Assembly: GCA_030418545.1 (NCBI GenBank)
Contig: QAIB01000024.1
Location: 1-32,332 of the forward strand
Direction of reading: 5' to 3'
DNA length: 32,332 nucleotides
DNA from: Xenophilus aerolatus
GTDB lineage: Bacteria > Pseudomonadota > Gammaproteobacteria > Burkholderiales > Burkholderiaceae_C
Both the position numbers and the translations under genes were made by a program. Of this stretch, positions 20,621 through 30,010 are shown one piece after another. The notes under the pieces are model-generated. The model was not told where the DNA came from. It did not search any database and saw only the letters and a list, made by a program, of their open reading frames with translations. Positions within the stretch are counted from its first letter, which is position 1. Each line of letters opens with the position of its first letter.

Positions 20621-21094
20621 TCAGATCCGGTTCAACAAACGGGGGCGCACCACGAGCGCGACCCAGTACATCTTCAGCGCGACCACCACGCCCGCCACGA
20701 GGGCCAGCCAGTGAAGGTCCTTGACCACCCAGGGCGCCGCCGCCAGCAAGGCGACGGTCAGGGCGATCTTGATCAGTTCCCAGACAAAAAACTTCAGCAT
20801 GGCAGCGGACTGTGACGTCACACCATGCATCGGCCGAGTCCCTCGGATGAACAGCGCTGCCGGAACAGCCACTGCCATCGCGCCGTAGAACGCGGACACG
20901 GCCGCCAGAGGCGCCTGCGTCCAGGCCCAAGCCACCGCCGCCACAACCAAGCCCGCCGCCACCTGGGCGCCGATCACCCACCAGGGCGACAGTTCGGGAT
21001 GTTGCTCGCGCAAGCGCCGGGCCTCATCGGCGGTCAGCGGCTTGAAATCGGAGACTTCGGCGTCACTCTCGGAAACAGGGGCTTCGGTTGTCAT
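20621..21094 (-). CDS. atpI: ATP synthase subunit I (AtpI)
   Basis: This 157-residue membrane protein has four hydrophobic segments after a polar N-terminus of about 35 residues. AtpI proteins help assemble the c ring or supply magnesium. The start at 21094 (MTTEAPVSES) was chosen because upstream sequence contains the promoter and is not conserved. It is the first gene of the operon. Length and position fit the family, though overall sequence conservation is low as usual. Confidence 0.88.
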   Translation of the reverse strand: MTTEAPVSESDAEVSDFKPLTADEARRLREQHPELSPWWVIGAQVAAGLVVAAVAWAWTQAPLAAVSAFYGAMAVAVPAALFIRGTRPMHGVTSQSAAMLKFFVWELIKIALTVALLAAAPWVVKDLHWLALVAGVVVALKMYWVALVVRPRLLNRI

Positions 21095-21139
21095 TGGTAT
21101 GGCAGCCCCACATCTCGCGAGAATTCTACAAAGCCTCTC

Positions 21140-21145
21140 ATTATA
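21140..21145 (-). promoter_or_regulatory. Candidate -10 box for the ATP synthase operon
   Basis: On the minus strand the hexamer reads TATAAT, a perfect sigma-70 -10 element, 46 bases upstream of the atpI start. No good -35 hexamer was found at 16 to 18 bases, so the assignment rests on the -10 alone. Confidence 0.5.
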
Positions 21146-21229
21146 AGTAAAAACCCGTCCTGATCGGCCGCTGACTGGACGAAAGCGTTGGCACGGGCGC
21201 GACATGGCGGCGCCTTCGATAATTTGCCG

Positions 21230-22111
21230 ATGCTTGCGCCGCTCGCCTCCGCCCTGCCCTCCACCCTGTGCCACCTCGACGGCGACTACCTGCCGTTGCG
21301 CGATGCGAAGGTGAGCGTGCTGGACCGCGGCTTCATCTTCGGCGATGGCGTGTACGAGGTGGTGCCGGTGTACGGCGGCCTCCTCTTCGGCTTCGACGAG
21401 CACATGGCACGGCTGGACCGTTCGCTGGCCGAGCTGCACATCCCCAATCCCCATGCAGCCGATGGCTGGCGCGCGATCGCCGAACGCCTGGTGCGCGAAG
21501 CCCCGGCCGCTGCCACGCAGGCGCTGTACTTCCAGGTGACGCGCGGCGTGGCCATGCGCGACCACGCGATGCCCGCCGGGCTGGTGCCCACCGTCTTCGT
21601 GATGGTCAACCCGCTCAAGCCTGTGGCGGCCGAGGCGCGCGCCCACGGCGTGCGCTGCCTCAGCGCCGAGGACTTTCGCTGGCAGAAGGCGCACATCAAG
21701 GCGACGAGCCTGCTGGGCGCGGTGCTCGCGCGGCAGATCAGCGTCGAGGCCGGCGCGGCCGAAACCATCATGTTCCGCGGCGAGGTGCTCAGCGAGGCCT
21801 CCTCGAGCAATGTGTGGGTGGTGAAGAACGGCGTCGTCGCCGGGCCGCAGGCCGACCACCGCGTCCTGCGGGGCATCCGCTACGGCCTGCTCGAACGCCT
21901 GTGCAGGCAGTGCGGCATCCCCTACGAGCTGCGCGACATCGCACGCGACGAAGTCTTCGGTGCCGACGAGCTCCTGCTGTCCTCCGCATCGAAGGAGGTG
22001 CTGGCCGTCACGACCCTCGACGACCGCCCGGTTGGAAACGGCCGCCCCGGCCCCATCTACGAACGCTTGTACGCCGCCTACCAGCAAGCCAAGCAGGCCG
22101 CCACGGCGTGA
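21230..22111 (+). CDS. D-amino-acid aminotransferase (class IV PLP)
   Basis: This 293-residue fold-type IV PLP aminotransferase is closest in pattern to D-alanine transaminase. K157 in [13 protein letters not shown] is the predicted Schiff-base lysine. E189 ([11 protein letters not shown]) binds the cofactor ring, and [15 protein letters not shown] (29-43) is the family N-terminal motif. It would exchange amino groups between D-alanine and 2-oxo acids to supply D-glutamate or D-alanine for the cell wall. It is divergent from atpI. The ATG at 21230 lacks a clear ribosome binding site. A TTG at 21188 would add 14 residues and looks less likely. Confidence 0.92.
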   Translation: MLAPLASALPSTLCHLDGDYLPLRDAKVSVLDRGFIFGDGVYEVVPVYGGLLFGFDEHMARLDRSLAELHIPNPHAADGWRAIAERLVREAPAAATQALYFQVTRGVAMRDHAMPAGLVPTVFVMVNPLKPVAAEARAHGVRCLSAEDFRWQKAHIKATSLLGAVLARQISVEAGAAETIMFRGEVLSEASSSNVWVVKNGVVAGPQADHRVLRGIRYGLLERLCRQCGIPYELRDIARDEVFGADELLLSSASKEVLAVTTLDDRPVGNGRPGPIYERLYAAYQQAKQAATA

Positions 22112-22131
22112 CAGACACAGAAAGGCCCACC

Positions 22132-22428
22132 ATGGACACGAACACGACTTCCCCCACCACCGATCCGCGCAAGGACTCGCTGATCGAGTACCCCAGCGCC
22201 TTCCCGATCAAAGTGATGGGCGCCAAGGCCGACGGGTTCGTCCATGCGATCACGCAGATCGCGCACCAGTTCGACCCCGCCTTCGATGCGTCCACCATCG
22301 AGCTGCGCGACAGCAAGGCCGGCAACTACCTGGGCGTGACGATCACCGTGACGGCCACCAGCCGCGAGCAGCTCGACGACCTGTACCGCGCACTGTCCTC
22401 GCACCCGATGGTGAAGGTCGTGCTGTGA
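22132..22428 (+). CDS. ybeD: YbeD/DUF493 family protein
   Basis: This 98-residue UPF0250/DUF493 protein has [14 protein letters not shown] near the N-terminus and ends in HPMVKVVL, the family pattern with a small ferredoxin-like fold. Its function is not established. Family members are regularly encoded beside lipB, as here. AAAGG lies eight bases before the ATG. The stop codon overlaps the GTG of lipB by four bases. Confidence 0.92.
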   Translation: MDTNTTSPTTDPRKDSLIEYPSAFPIKVMGAKADGFVHAITQIAHQFDPAFDASTIELRDSKAGNYLGVTITVTATSREQLDDLYRALSSHPMVKVVL

Positions 22429-23141
22429 GCGACGCGGCCGCGCCGGTCGCGCTCGAGGCGCCCGCCTGGGCGCCGGAGCTGCGCCTGCTCGGCCGCGCGG
22501 ACTACGAGGCGACTTTCGCCGCCATGAAGCAGATCACGCTGGAGCGCTCGTCCGACGAGCGCGACATGCTATGGATTTGCGAGCATCCGCCGGTCTTCAC
22601 GCAGGGCATTGCCGGCAGGCAGGACCACCTGCTGCTGCCCGGCGACATCCCCGTGGTGCAGACCGACCGCGGCGGTCAGGTCACCTACCACGGCCCTGGC
22701 CAGGTGGTGGCCTACCCGCTCATCGACCTGCGGCGCGCCGGCTACTTCGTCAAGGAATACGTCTACCGCATCGAGGAATCGGTGCTGCGCACGCTGGCGC
22801 ACTTCGGCGTCACGGGCCATCGCGTGGCCGGCGCGCCGGGCATCTACGTGCGCCTGGAAGATCCCTTCAGCCATGCAGCGCTGACAGGTCCGCAGCCCGG
22901 CGACGACCCCTTCCGCGGCCTCGGCAAGATCGCCGCGCTGGGCATCAAGGTCAGCCGGCACTGCACCTACCACGGCGTGTCGCTCAACGTGGCGATGGAC
23001 CTGGAACCCTTCTCGCGCATCAACCCTTGCGGCTACGCGGGGCTGCGAACGGTCGACCTTTCTACAATCGGTGTCCCCGTGACCTGGGACGAAGCCGCCC
23101 AGGTGCTGAGCCAGAAGCTCCTTGCCTTCCTGGCCCCCTGA
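22425..23141 (+). CDS. lipB: Octanoyl-[acyl-carrier-protein]:protein N-octanoyltransferase
   Basis: This 238-residue LipB transfers octanoate from ACP to lipoyl domains. [19 protein letters not shown] (81-99) is the conserved binding segment. K168 ([12 protein letters not shown]) and C202 (RINPCGY) are the catalytic pair. An insertion of about 20 residues (about 144-164, [14 protein letters not shown]) precedes the lysine motif. The start is a GTG at 22425 overlapping ybeD by four bases, so it is translationally coupled. lipA follows 10 bases later, giving the complete lipoate synthesis pair. Confidence 0.96.
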   Translation: MSDAAAPVALEAPAWAPELRLLGRADYEATFAAMKQITLERSSDERDMLWICEHPPVFTQGIAGRQDHLLLPGDIPVVQTDRGGQVTYHGPGQVVAYPLIDLRRAGYFVKEYVYRIEESVLRTLAHFGVTGHRVAGAPGIYVRLEDPFSHAALTGPQPGDDPFRGLGKIAALGIKVSRHCTYHGVSLNVAMDLEPFSRINPCGYAGLRTVDLSTIGVPVTWDEAAQVLSQKLLAFLAP

Positions 23142-23151
23142 AGGATTTCCC

Positions 23152-24177
23152 ATGAGCACCCCCGAAGTCGTCCGCGAGGCGCAATCCGCCGAGAACTACA
23201 ACGCATCGGCCAAGCAGAAGGCCGCCGCCAAGCTCTCGCGCATCCCGGTCAAGGTCGAGCAGGCGCCGGCGCTCAAGAAGCCCGAGTGGATCCGCGTCAA
23301 GGCCGGCAGCCCCACCACGCGCTTCTACGAGATCAAGCAGATCCTGCGCGAGTCGAACCTGCACACGGTGTGCGAAGAGGCCTCCTGCCCCAACATCGGC
23401 GAATGCTTCGGCAAGGGGACGGCCACCTTCATGATCATGGGCGACAAGTGCACGCGCCGCTGCCCCTTCTGCGATGTGGGCCACGGCCGGCCGGACCCGT
23501 TGGACAAGGACGAGCCGCTCAACCTGGCGAAGACGATTGCCAAGCTGCGCCTGAAGTACGTGGTGATCACCAGCGTCGACCGCGACGACCTGCGCGACGG
23601 CGGCAGCGGGCACTTCGTGGAATGCATCCAGCGCACGCGCGAGCTCTCGCCCACGACGCAGATCGAGATCCTGGTGCCCGACTTCCGTGGCCGCGACGAC
23701 CGCGCCCTGGAGATCCTCAAGGCCGCGCCGCCGGACGTGATGAACCACAACCTCGAGACCATTCCGCGTCTGTACAAGGAAGCGCGGCCGGGCTCGGACT
23801 ACCAGTTCAGCCTCAACCTGCTGAAGAAGTTCAAGGCGCTGCACCCCAACGTGCCGACCAAGAGCGGCATCATGGTCGGCCTGGGCGAGACCGACGAAGA
23901 AATCCTGCAGGTCATGCGCGACATGCGCGCGCACGACATCGACATGCTGACCATCGGCCAGTACCTCGCGCCCAGCAACAGCCACCTGCCGGTGCGCCGC
24001 TACGTGCACCCCGACACCTTCAGGATGTTCGAGGAAGAGGCCTACAAGATGGGCTTCTCGCACGCCGCCGTCGGCGCGATGGTGCGCAGCAGCTACCACG
24101 CCGACCAGCAGGCCGGGCACGTGCTCGAAGGGCTGCCGGCCGCATCCGTGGCCGCCGTCACGCAGCCAGCCGCCTGA
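23152..24177 (+). CDS. lipA: Lipoyl synthase
   Basis: This 341-residue radical SAM enzyme inserts two sulfurs into protein-bound octanoyl groups. The auxiliary cluster cysteines are C74, C79 and C85 ([12 protein letters not shown]). The radical SAM cysteines are C100, C104 and C107 (CTRRCPFC). S313 in RSSYHADQQ is the serine ligand of the auxiliary cluster. The start follows AAGGA at good spacing. A low-complexity C-terminal tail of about 15 residues is not conserved. Confidence 0.98.
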   Translation: MSTPEVVREAQSAENYNASAKQKAAAKLSRIPVKVEQAPALKKPEWIRVKAGSPTTRFYEIKQILRESNLHTVCEEASCPNIGECFGKGTATFMIMGDKCTRRCPFCDVGHGRPDPLDKDEPLNLAKTIAKLRLKYVVITSVDRDDLRDGGSGHFVECIQRTRELSPTTQIEILVPDFRGRDDRALEILKAAPPDVMNHNLETIPRLYKEARPGSDYQFSLNLLKKFKALHPNVPTKSGIMVGLGETDEEILQVMRDMRAHDIDMLTIGQYLAPSNSHLPVRRYVHPDTFRMFEEEAYKMGFSHAAVGAMVRSSYHADQQAGHVLEGLPAASVAAVTQPAA

Positions 24178-24205
24178 GCGGCACCCCGCCGCCCCTGCCC
24201 GTCTG

Positions 24206-27200
24206 ATGGTCCCTCAGCTCGACGCGCAGTCGCTGCGCGCGCGGGTGCCGGCGTCCGTCTTCGACCCCGCGCTCGAGCTCTACCGACGCCAGCGCGTGCT
24301 CGACGTCACGCTCACGCTCGCCAGCGCCAGCGAATGGCACCTCGACGGCGAGGTGCAAGACCCCGGCCAGCCGCCCGTCGAGGCCCGCGCGACCCTGGAG
24401 GTCGGCAGCGACGGCCGCCTGCTGGGCTTCGCCGGCGACTGCAGCTGCCCCACGGGCCGCGACTGCCGGCATGCGGTGGCGATCGCGATCAAGGCCGCAT
24501 ACAAGCGCCCGATGGCCGCGCCCGCCACGACCGCGGAGTCGGCGCCGCCTCCGAGCGACGATCGCTGCGCACCTGCAGGCGACCTGTTCGGCGACGCCGC
24601 CGCGCCGGCCCCCCGCCCCCTCGCCAGCGCCGACCAACCGGTCTACCTGCTGGCCGACACGGCCCGCCATGCGCGCGAGCCGGGCCGGCTCGCGCTGGCC
24701 TGGCGGCTGTCGCGCCCGCTGCGCCGGGGCGGCTGGGCCACGCCCAAGCTGCCCGGCCCCGACGCGCTGCAGTGCGTCGCGGCGCTGCAGCCCGACGCCC
24801 CCGGCGGCGAGCGCGAGGGCGTGCGCCGCATCCAGTCGCTGGCGCAGGAGCGCCTGGCCGCCGACGCGGGGCCGTGGGGCCGCGTCCAGGGCCACGCGGG
24901 CGCACAGGCGCTCGAGTTCGCTGCGGGCACCGGCCGCCTGTACCTCGCTGCCGCCTCCGGGCAAGTCGAGGGCCGACCGCTGCGCTGGGGTTTGTCGCGC
25001 CGCCTCGGCTGGGCCTGGCAGCCCGCGGGCACGGAGGCCGCGCCGCTGTGGTGGCTGCGGCCGCTGTTCGACGACGCACCGACCACCGGCGCCGTGCGCC
25101 TGTGCCCGGGCACGCCCGCGCTGTACCTGGACACGGCCGCCGGCCAATGCGGCCTCGTCGACGCACCGGGCCTCGACGTCGACGCGCTGCAGGTGCTGCT
25201 CGCTGCGCAGCCCGTGCCGGCTTCGGCCTTCGACTCGGCCGAGGCGCTGCAGTGGCAGCGCCTGTCTGGGGTGCCATTTCCGGCCATGCCCGAGCCGGCA
25301 ATGGACTGGCCGCCCGGCGTGCCGCAGCCCGTCCTGCACCTGGCGCCGGTGCCGCTCGAAGAACGGCCGCAGCGCGGGCTGCTGGTCGCCACCCTGAGCT
25401 TCGATTACGCCGGCCTGCGCGGCCATTGGCCCGACGAAGACCCGGTCACCCGCGTCGACCACGACGGGCGCCGCGTGCGGCTCCTGCGCGACGTGGACGC
25501 CGAACACGCCGCCCGGCGACGGCTGATCTCTCTTCACCTGCTGGGCGATGCGCTGGGGCGCTACCACCACATCGGCGCCCGCACCTGGCTCGCCTGGGCC
25601 GCCACCGACTGGGCGGTGCTGCGCGAGGCCGGCTTCGCGATCGAGACCGACGCCGCGCTCGACACGCTGTTTCGCACCGCCGACGCGCTGGAACTCTCGC
25701 TCGATGCCGCGCCGCTGCCGTCCTCGGCCGATGCGCCCTTCACCGCCGAGGGCCTGCACGCGTTCAGCCTCTCGCTCGGCGTCACGATCGACGGCGTGCG
25801 CCAGGACGTGCTGCCCTGGCTCCCCAGCCTGCTGGCCCAGGCCCGCACCACGCCCGAGGGCCCGGTGCTGCCCGACTGGCTGTGGCGCGAGGACGCGCAC
25901 GGCCGCTGGCTGCGGCTGCCGTCCGCCGCCCTGCAGCCCTGGCTCGGCGCCCTGCTCGCGTTGATGGAGGAACGCCCGGCCGCCGACTGGGACACGCTGC
26001 ACCTGCCGCTCGCGCGCGGCGAGGCGCTGGGCCTGGGCGCAGCGCTCGCGGGCATGCCGTCAGCGGCTCCTGCCGCGTCGTCGCCGATGGCGGTGCTGCC
26101 GGCTTTGCGCGCATTGACCGGCGCACAGCCGCTGCCCGAGGTCGCGCCGCCGGCCGGCCTGCAGGCCACGCTGCGGCCCTACCAGCAGCACGGGCTGGCC
26201 TGGCTGCAGCACCTGCGCGCCCACGGCCTGGGCGGCGTGCTGGCCGACGACATGGGTCTGGGCAAGACGCTGCAGACCCTGGCACATCTGCTGCGCGAGA
26301 AGGAGGACGGCCGCCTCGACGCGCCCTGCCTCGTCATCGCACCCGTGAGCCTGCTGAGCAACTGGCGGCGCGAGGCCGCCCGCTTCGCGCCCGCCCTGCG
26401 CACGCGCGTGTGGCACGGCGCCACGCGCCAGGGCAGCCCCTTCGCCGAGGACTGCGACCTCGTCATCGCGCCCTACTCGCTGCTGCAGCGCGACCGCGCA
26501 CGCTGGCTCGGCCGGCGCTGGCACATCGTCGTGCTCGACGAGGCGCAGCACATCAAGAACGCGCGCTCCCAGGCGGCGCAGGTGGTCGCCGCGCTCGATG
26601 CGCGCCAGCGGCTCGCGCTGTCGGGCACGCCGATGGAGAACCACCTGGGCGAGCTGTGGAGCCTGTTCGACTTCCTGATGCCCGGCTTTCTCGGCAGCGC
26701 GGAGCGCTTTCGCACCCGCTTTCGCACGCCCATCGAGAAGCAGGGCGACAGCGGCCGCCTGGCGCAGTTGCGGCGCCGCGTCGCGCCCTTCATCCTGCGG
26801 CGCACGCAGGCGGTGGTCGCCGGCGAACTGCCCGCGCGCATCGAGAGTACCGTGCCGGTCACGCTGGAGGGCGCGCAGGCCGACCTCTACGAGACCATTC
26901 GCCTGGGCAGCGAGCGCACGGTGCGCGATGCGCTGGCGGGCCGTGGCCTCGCGGCTTCGCAGATCCAGGTGCTGGACGCGCTGCTCAAGCTGCGCCAGGT
27001 GTGCTGCGACCCGCGCCTGCTGCCGGCATCGTCGCCCGGCGCTGCCGGTGCGCCTTCGGCCAAGCTCGCGCTGCTGATGGAGCTGCTGCACGAGCTGCGC
27101 GCCGAGGGCCGGCGCGTGCTGGTGTTCTCGCAGTTCACCCGCATGCTGGCGCTCATCGAGGACGCGGTGCGTGCCGCCGGCCTGGCGTGGACCACGCTGA

Positions 27201-27571
27201 CCGGCGACACCCGCGACCGCGACGCCGCCATCGCCCGCTTCACGGAGGGCGAGGTGCCGATCTTCCTCATCAGCCTGAAGGCCGGCGGCACCGGCCTGAA
27301 CCTGCCGCAGGCCGACACCGTCATCCACTACGACCCGTGGTGGAACCCCGCCGTCGAGGCGCAGGCCACGGCGCGCGCACACCGGCTCGGCCAGACCAAG
27401 CAGGTGCTGGTCTACCGGCTGGTGGCAGAAGGCACGATCGAGGAGCGCATCCTGGCGCTGCAGGCGCGCAAGGCCGCGCTGGCGCAGGGCCTGCTGCACG
27501 GCGTCGTGCCGCGCGAGGTGCCGCTCTTCACCGAGGACGACGTGGCCGATCTGCTCCGGCCCCTCGGCTGA
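24206..27571 (+). CDS. SWIM zinc-finger SNF2-family helicase
   Basis: This 1121-residue protein joins an N-terminal SWIM-type zinc finger (C79, C81, C87, H89 in CSCPTGRDCRH) to a C-terminal SNF2 ATPase. A large region of about 550 residues between them has no motif I recognise. The ATPase starts near residue 650. Walker A is DDMGLGKT (about 679-686), motif II DEAQH (about 778), the next conserved motif SGTPMENHLGELW, and motif VI ATARAHRLGQTKQV (about 1055-1068). Such proteins move along DNA and may remodel stalled polymerase or repair complexes, but this subfamily has no settled role. The ATG is 28 bases after lipA with no obvious ribosome binding site. It may be cotranscribed with lipA. Confidence 0.93.
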   Translation: MVPQLDAQSLRARVPASVFDPALELYRRQRVLDVTLTLASASEWHLDGEVQDPGQPPVEARATLEVGSDGRLLGFAGDCSCPTGRDCRHAVAIAIKAAYKRPMAAPATTAESAPPPSDDRCAPAGDLFGDAAAPAPRPLASADQPVYLLADTARHAREPGRLALAWRLSRPLRRGGWATPKLPGPDALQCVAALQPDAPGGEREGVRRIQSLAQERLAADAGPWGRVQGHAGAQALEFAAGTGRLYLAAASGQVEGRPLRWGLSRRLGWAWQPAGTEAAPLWWLRPLFDDAPTTGAVRLCPGTPALYLDTAAGQCGLVDAPGLDVDALQVLLAAQPVPASAFDSAEALQWQRLSGVPFPAMPEPAMDWPPGVPQPVLHLAPVPLEERPQRGLLVATLSFDYAGLRGHWPDEDPVTRVDHDGRRVRLLRDVDAEHAARRRLISLHLLGDALGRYHHIGARTWLAWAATDWAVLREAGFAIETDAALDTLFRTADALELSLDAAPLPSSADAPFTAEGLHAFSLSLGVTIDGVRQDVLPWLPSLLAQARTTPEGPVLPDWLWREDAHGRWLRLPSAALQPWLGALLALMEERPAADWDTLHLPLARGEALGLGAALAGMPSAAPAASSPMAVLPALRALTGAQPLPEVAPPAGLQATLRPYQQHGLAWLQHLRAHGLGGVLADDMGLGKTLQTLAHLLREKEDGRLDAPCLVIAPVSLLSNWRREAARFAPALRTRVWHGATRQGSPFAEDCDLVIAPYSLLQRDRARWLGRRWHIVVLDEAQHIKNARSQAAQVVAALDARQRLALSGTPMENHLGELWSLFDFLMPGFLGSAERFRTRFRTPIEKQGDSGRLAQLRRRVAPFILRRTQAVVAGELPARIESTVPVTLEGAQADLYETIRLGSERTVRDALAGRGLAASQIQVLDALLKLRQVCCDPRLLPASSPGAAGAPSAKLALLMELLHELRAEGRRVLVFSQFTRMLALIEDAVRAAGLAWTTLTGDTRDRDAAIARFTEGEVPIFLISLKAGGTGLNLPQADTVIHYDPWWNPAVEAQATARAHRLGQTKQVLVYRLVAEGTIEERILALQARKAALAQGLLHGVVPREVPLFTEDDVADLLRPLG

Positions 27572-27903
27572 GCAGCCTTCGACAGGACGAAGTGCAATCG
27601 GCCCGCAGCGCCCGCGGGGCGGGCACTGGCGCCGAATTCGTCGCACTCGTTACGATCCTGCGCGCACCACGTATCGCACTGGGTCGAACGCAAAAGACCG
27701 TTCAGGCTGAGCCTGTCGAAGTCCGGGCCGGCACGTCGACGCGCTCCATGAGAACAGCGCCTGCAGCCGCGCGGCCTGAGCGGCGCCTGACCTCGGCGTG
27801 ACATGCGCGTGACGACCGTCACGCCTGGGCGTCGCTATGCTGGACCACCGCCGCGCGCGAGCCGCGCGGCGCGAAGAACGACGGAACCCGGAGACCGATC
27901 CCC
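27572..27903. other. Intergenic region between helicase and AMP-ligase genes
   Basis: No credible gene was found in these 332 bases. They hold a 6-base-arm hairpin at 27610-27624 (GCCCGC and GCGGGC) that may end the helicase transcript. Two diverged halves of the CTTCGACAGG repeat face each other at 27577-27586 and 27712-27721. A perfect palindrome lies at 27808-27823, followed by a possible -10 hexamer TATGCT at 27836-27841. Confidence 0.6.
27808..27823. promoter_or_regulatory. Candidate operator upstream of the AMP-ligase gene
   Basis: CGTGACG (27808-27814) and CGTCACG (27817-27823) are perfect inverted arms with a two-base spacer. The site is 80 bases upstream of the start codon and 12 bases before a TATGCT hexamer. 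The compact two-fold symmetry suits a dimeric repressor, but the regulator is not identified. Confidence 0.4.
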
Positions 27904-29442
27904 ATGACCTCTCTCGCAGCGGCGCTCGAGCGCGACTACGGCGTGATCGCCGACTTCATCCGCGACCATGCGCGCGACCGGCCCGCGCACCCGGCCCTGG
28001 CCGACGCACGGCAGCAGATCGACTACGCCGAACTCGACGCCCGCATGGACCGCATCGCCGCCACGCTGCAGCGCGAGGGCCTGGCGCCCGGCGACGCGAT
28101 CGCGATCTGCGCCGACGCGTCGGTGGAATATGCGACGGTGTTCCTCGGCGCGTTGCGTGCGGGCATCGCCGTCGCGCCGTTGGCGCCGAGCAGCACCTCG
28201 GCCAGCCTGGCACGCATGCTCGAAGACGCCGAGGCGCGCCTGCTCTTCGTCGACGACGCGGGCACACTGGCGCTGGGCGATGCGGGTGGGCACCTGCCGC
28301 GCGTCGCGCTCACCGGTGGCGCGGTGCCCCTCGTCGGCGACTGGATGGCGCCTGCCGGCGCGCGCCCTGCGCCGGTTGCGCCCGAGCCGGCCTGGCCCTT
28401 CAACATCATCTACTCCTCGGGCACCACCGGCGAGCCCAAGGGCATCGTGCAGGGCCACGGCATGCGCTGGGCGCACGTCAAGCGCGGGCAGGTCTACGGC
28501 TACGGGCCCGACACGGTCACGCTGCTGTCGACGCCGCTGTACTCCAACACCACGCTGGTGGTGTTCTTTCCCACGCTGGCCTACGGCGGCTGCGTGCTGC
28601 TCATGCCCAAGTTCGACGCGACAGGCTACCTGCAGCTCGCGCAGCGCCACCGCGTCACGCACACGATGCTGGTGCCGGTGCAGTACCAGCGACTCATGGC
28701 GCACCCGGACTTCGACCGCTTCGACCTGTCGAGCTTCCAGGCCAAGTTCTGCACCAGCGCGCCCTTCGGCGCCGCGCTCAAGGCCGACATCCTCAAGCGC
28801 TGGCCGGGCGGGCTGATCGAGTTCTACGGCATGACCGAAGGCGGCGGCACCTGCATCCTCGAGGCGCATCTTCATCCCGACAAGCTGCACACCGTCGGCC
28901 AGGTCGCGCCGGGCAGCGACATCCGCCTCATCGACGAGGCCGGCCGCGAGGTGAGTGCTGGCGAGGCCGGCGAGGTGGTCGGCCACTCGGGCGGCATGAT
29001 GAACGGCTACCACAAGCAGCCTGCGAAGACGCGCGAGGCCGAGTGGTTCGCACCCGACGGCAAGCGCTTCATCCGCACCGGCGACATCGGCCGCTTCGAT
29101 GCCGACGGCTTCCTCACCCTGTTCGATCGCAAGAAGGACATGGTCATCAGCGGCGGCTTCAACATCTACCCGAGCGACCTGGAAGCGGTGCTGCGCCGTC
29201 ACCCCGAGGTGGCCGACGCGTCGGTGATCGGCATCCCCTCCGAGCAGTGGGGCGAGACGCCCGTGGCCTTCGTGGTGATGCGCCCGGGCGCCGCCGCGAG
29301 CGACGACGAGCTGCTGGCCTGGACCAACGCGCAACTCGGCAAGACGCAACGCCTGGCCGGCCTGCGCCGCATCGACGAGCTGCCGCGCAGCGCCATCGGC
29401 AAGGTGCTCAAGCGCGAGTTGCGCGAGGCCTGGGGGCGCTGA
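27904..29442 (+). CDS. AMP-dependent synthetase/acyl-CoA ligase
   Basis: This 512-residue enzyme of the adenylate-forming superfamily activates a carboxylic acid as acyl-AMP and usually passes it to coenzyme A. The P-loop YSSGTTGEPKG is at about residues 170-180, YGMTEGGGT at about 307, and RTGDIGRFDADG at about 391. The hinge and C-terminal domain have DRKKDMVISGGFNIYPSDLE. The predicted catalytic lysine is in SAIGKVLKREL near residue 500. GGAGA lies upstream of the ATG. The substrate cannot be read from motifs; long-chain, aromatic or cinnamate-like acids are all possible. It is not evidently in an operon. Confidence 0.92.
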   Translation: MTSLAAALERDYGVIADFIRDHARDRPAHPALADARQQIDYAELDARMDRIAATLQREGLAPGDAIAICADASVEYATVFLGALRAGIAVAPLAPSSTSASLARMLEDAEARLLFVDDAGTLALGDAGGHLPRVALTGGAVPLVGDWMAPAGARPAPVAPEPAWPFNIIYSSGTTGEPKGIVQGHGMRWAHVKRGQVYGYGPDTVTLLSTPLYSNTTLVVFFPTLAYGGCVLLMPKFDATGYLQLAQRHRVTHTMLVPVQYQRLMAHPDFDRFDLSSFQAKFCTSAPFGAALKADILKRWPGGLIEFYGMTEGGGTCILEAHLHPDKLHTVGQVAPGSDIRLIDEAGREVSAGEAGEVVGHSGGMMNGYHKQPAKTREAEWFAPDGKRFIRTGDIGRFDADGFLTLFDRKKDMVISGGFNIYPSDLEAVLRRHPEVADASVIGIPSEQWGETPVAFVVMRPGAAASDDELLAWTNAQLGKTQRLAGLRRIDELPRSAIGKVLKRELREAWGR

Positions 29443-29575
29443 CGCTCGGCTTGGCGCGCGCACTCGCGGCGCTGGCCATGAGGTCGATCAGCAGCGCCAG
29501 CGCCGCCTCGGTCGCGCGCGCTTCGTCGCCAGGCGCCACGCCCCACTGCGGCAGGTGCCCGTCCAGCCGCATGCG
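29408..29575 (-). pseudogene. C-terminal remnant of a regulator (possibly TetR-like)
   Basis: The minus-strand frame from about 29575 to a stop at 29408 encodes about 55 residues. RLDGHLPQWGV and then EARATEAALALLIDLMASAASARA look like the last helices of a TetR/AcrR-type effector domain. Upstream of 29575 the frame stays open but its translation becomes histidine- and arginine-rich, unlike protein. No start codon belongs to it, so this is a 5'-truncated remnant. The last 35 bases overlap the end of the AMP-ligase gene on the other strand. The family guess rests only on helix pattern and is weak. Confidence 0.35.
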
Positions 29576-30010
29576 CGGCCCTCCACCTGGGTGCGGCTGG
29601 TGCCGGGCCCAGGCACGGCCTGGCTGCTCGCGCACCGGCGTCCCTTCGGGCTGGGCTTCGCCTTCTCGCACGCGCTGCACCTGGTGGCGATCGTGGCGTT
29701 CGCGCGGCTCGATCCCGCGGGCTTCGCGCAGCAGACCGGCGTGGCCAACATCGTCACCGGCGGCATCGCGTACCTCTTCATCGCGCTCATGGCCGCCACC
29801 TCGTGGAACGGCGCGGTGCGCTGGCTGGGCGCGCGACGCTGGCAGTGGCTGCACACCATCGGCGCCCACTACCTGTGGCTGAGCTTCGTGCTCAGCTTCG
29901 GCAAGCGCATCCCGATGTCGGCCGCGTATGCGGTGCCGGTGCTCCTGCTGCTGGCGGCCATGGGCCTGCGGCTGGCCGGCCGCCTACAGGCGCGCGGGCG
30001 CCGGGCCTGA
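29576..30010 (+). pseudogene. 5'-truncated ferric reductase-like (YedZ/MsrQ-type) membrane protein
   Basis: The frame encodes about 140 residues with four hydrophobic segments. RRPFGLGFAFSHALHLVAIV, NIVTGGIAYLFIALMAATS and WQWLHTIGAHYLWLSFV follow the ferric-reductase-like domain pattern, including histidines in the positions of heme ligands (SHALH, LHTIGAH). The first membrane segment and N-terminus of the family are missing. Homology-like sequence starts near STWVRL at 29582. The only in-frame start nearby is a GTG at 29555, with no clear ribosome binding site. It is most likely a remnant; a short functional protein cannot be excluded. Confidence 0.6.

Noticed and set aside
24158-26002. 614-codon open frame antisense to the helicase
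   Set aside because: The plus strand encodes an SNF2 helicase with complete motifs. The antisense product is low in hydrophobic residues and rich in R, G, A and Q.
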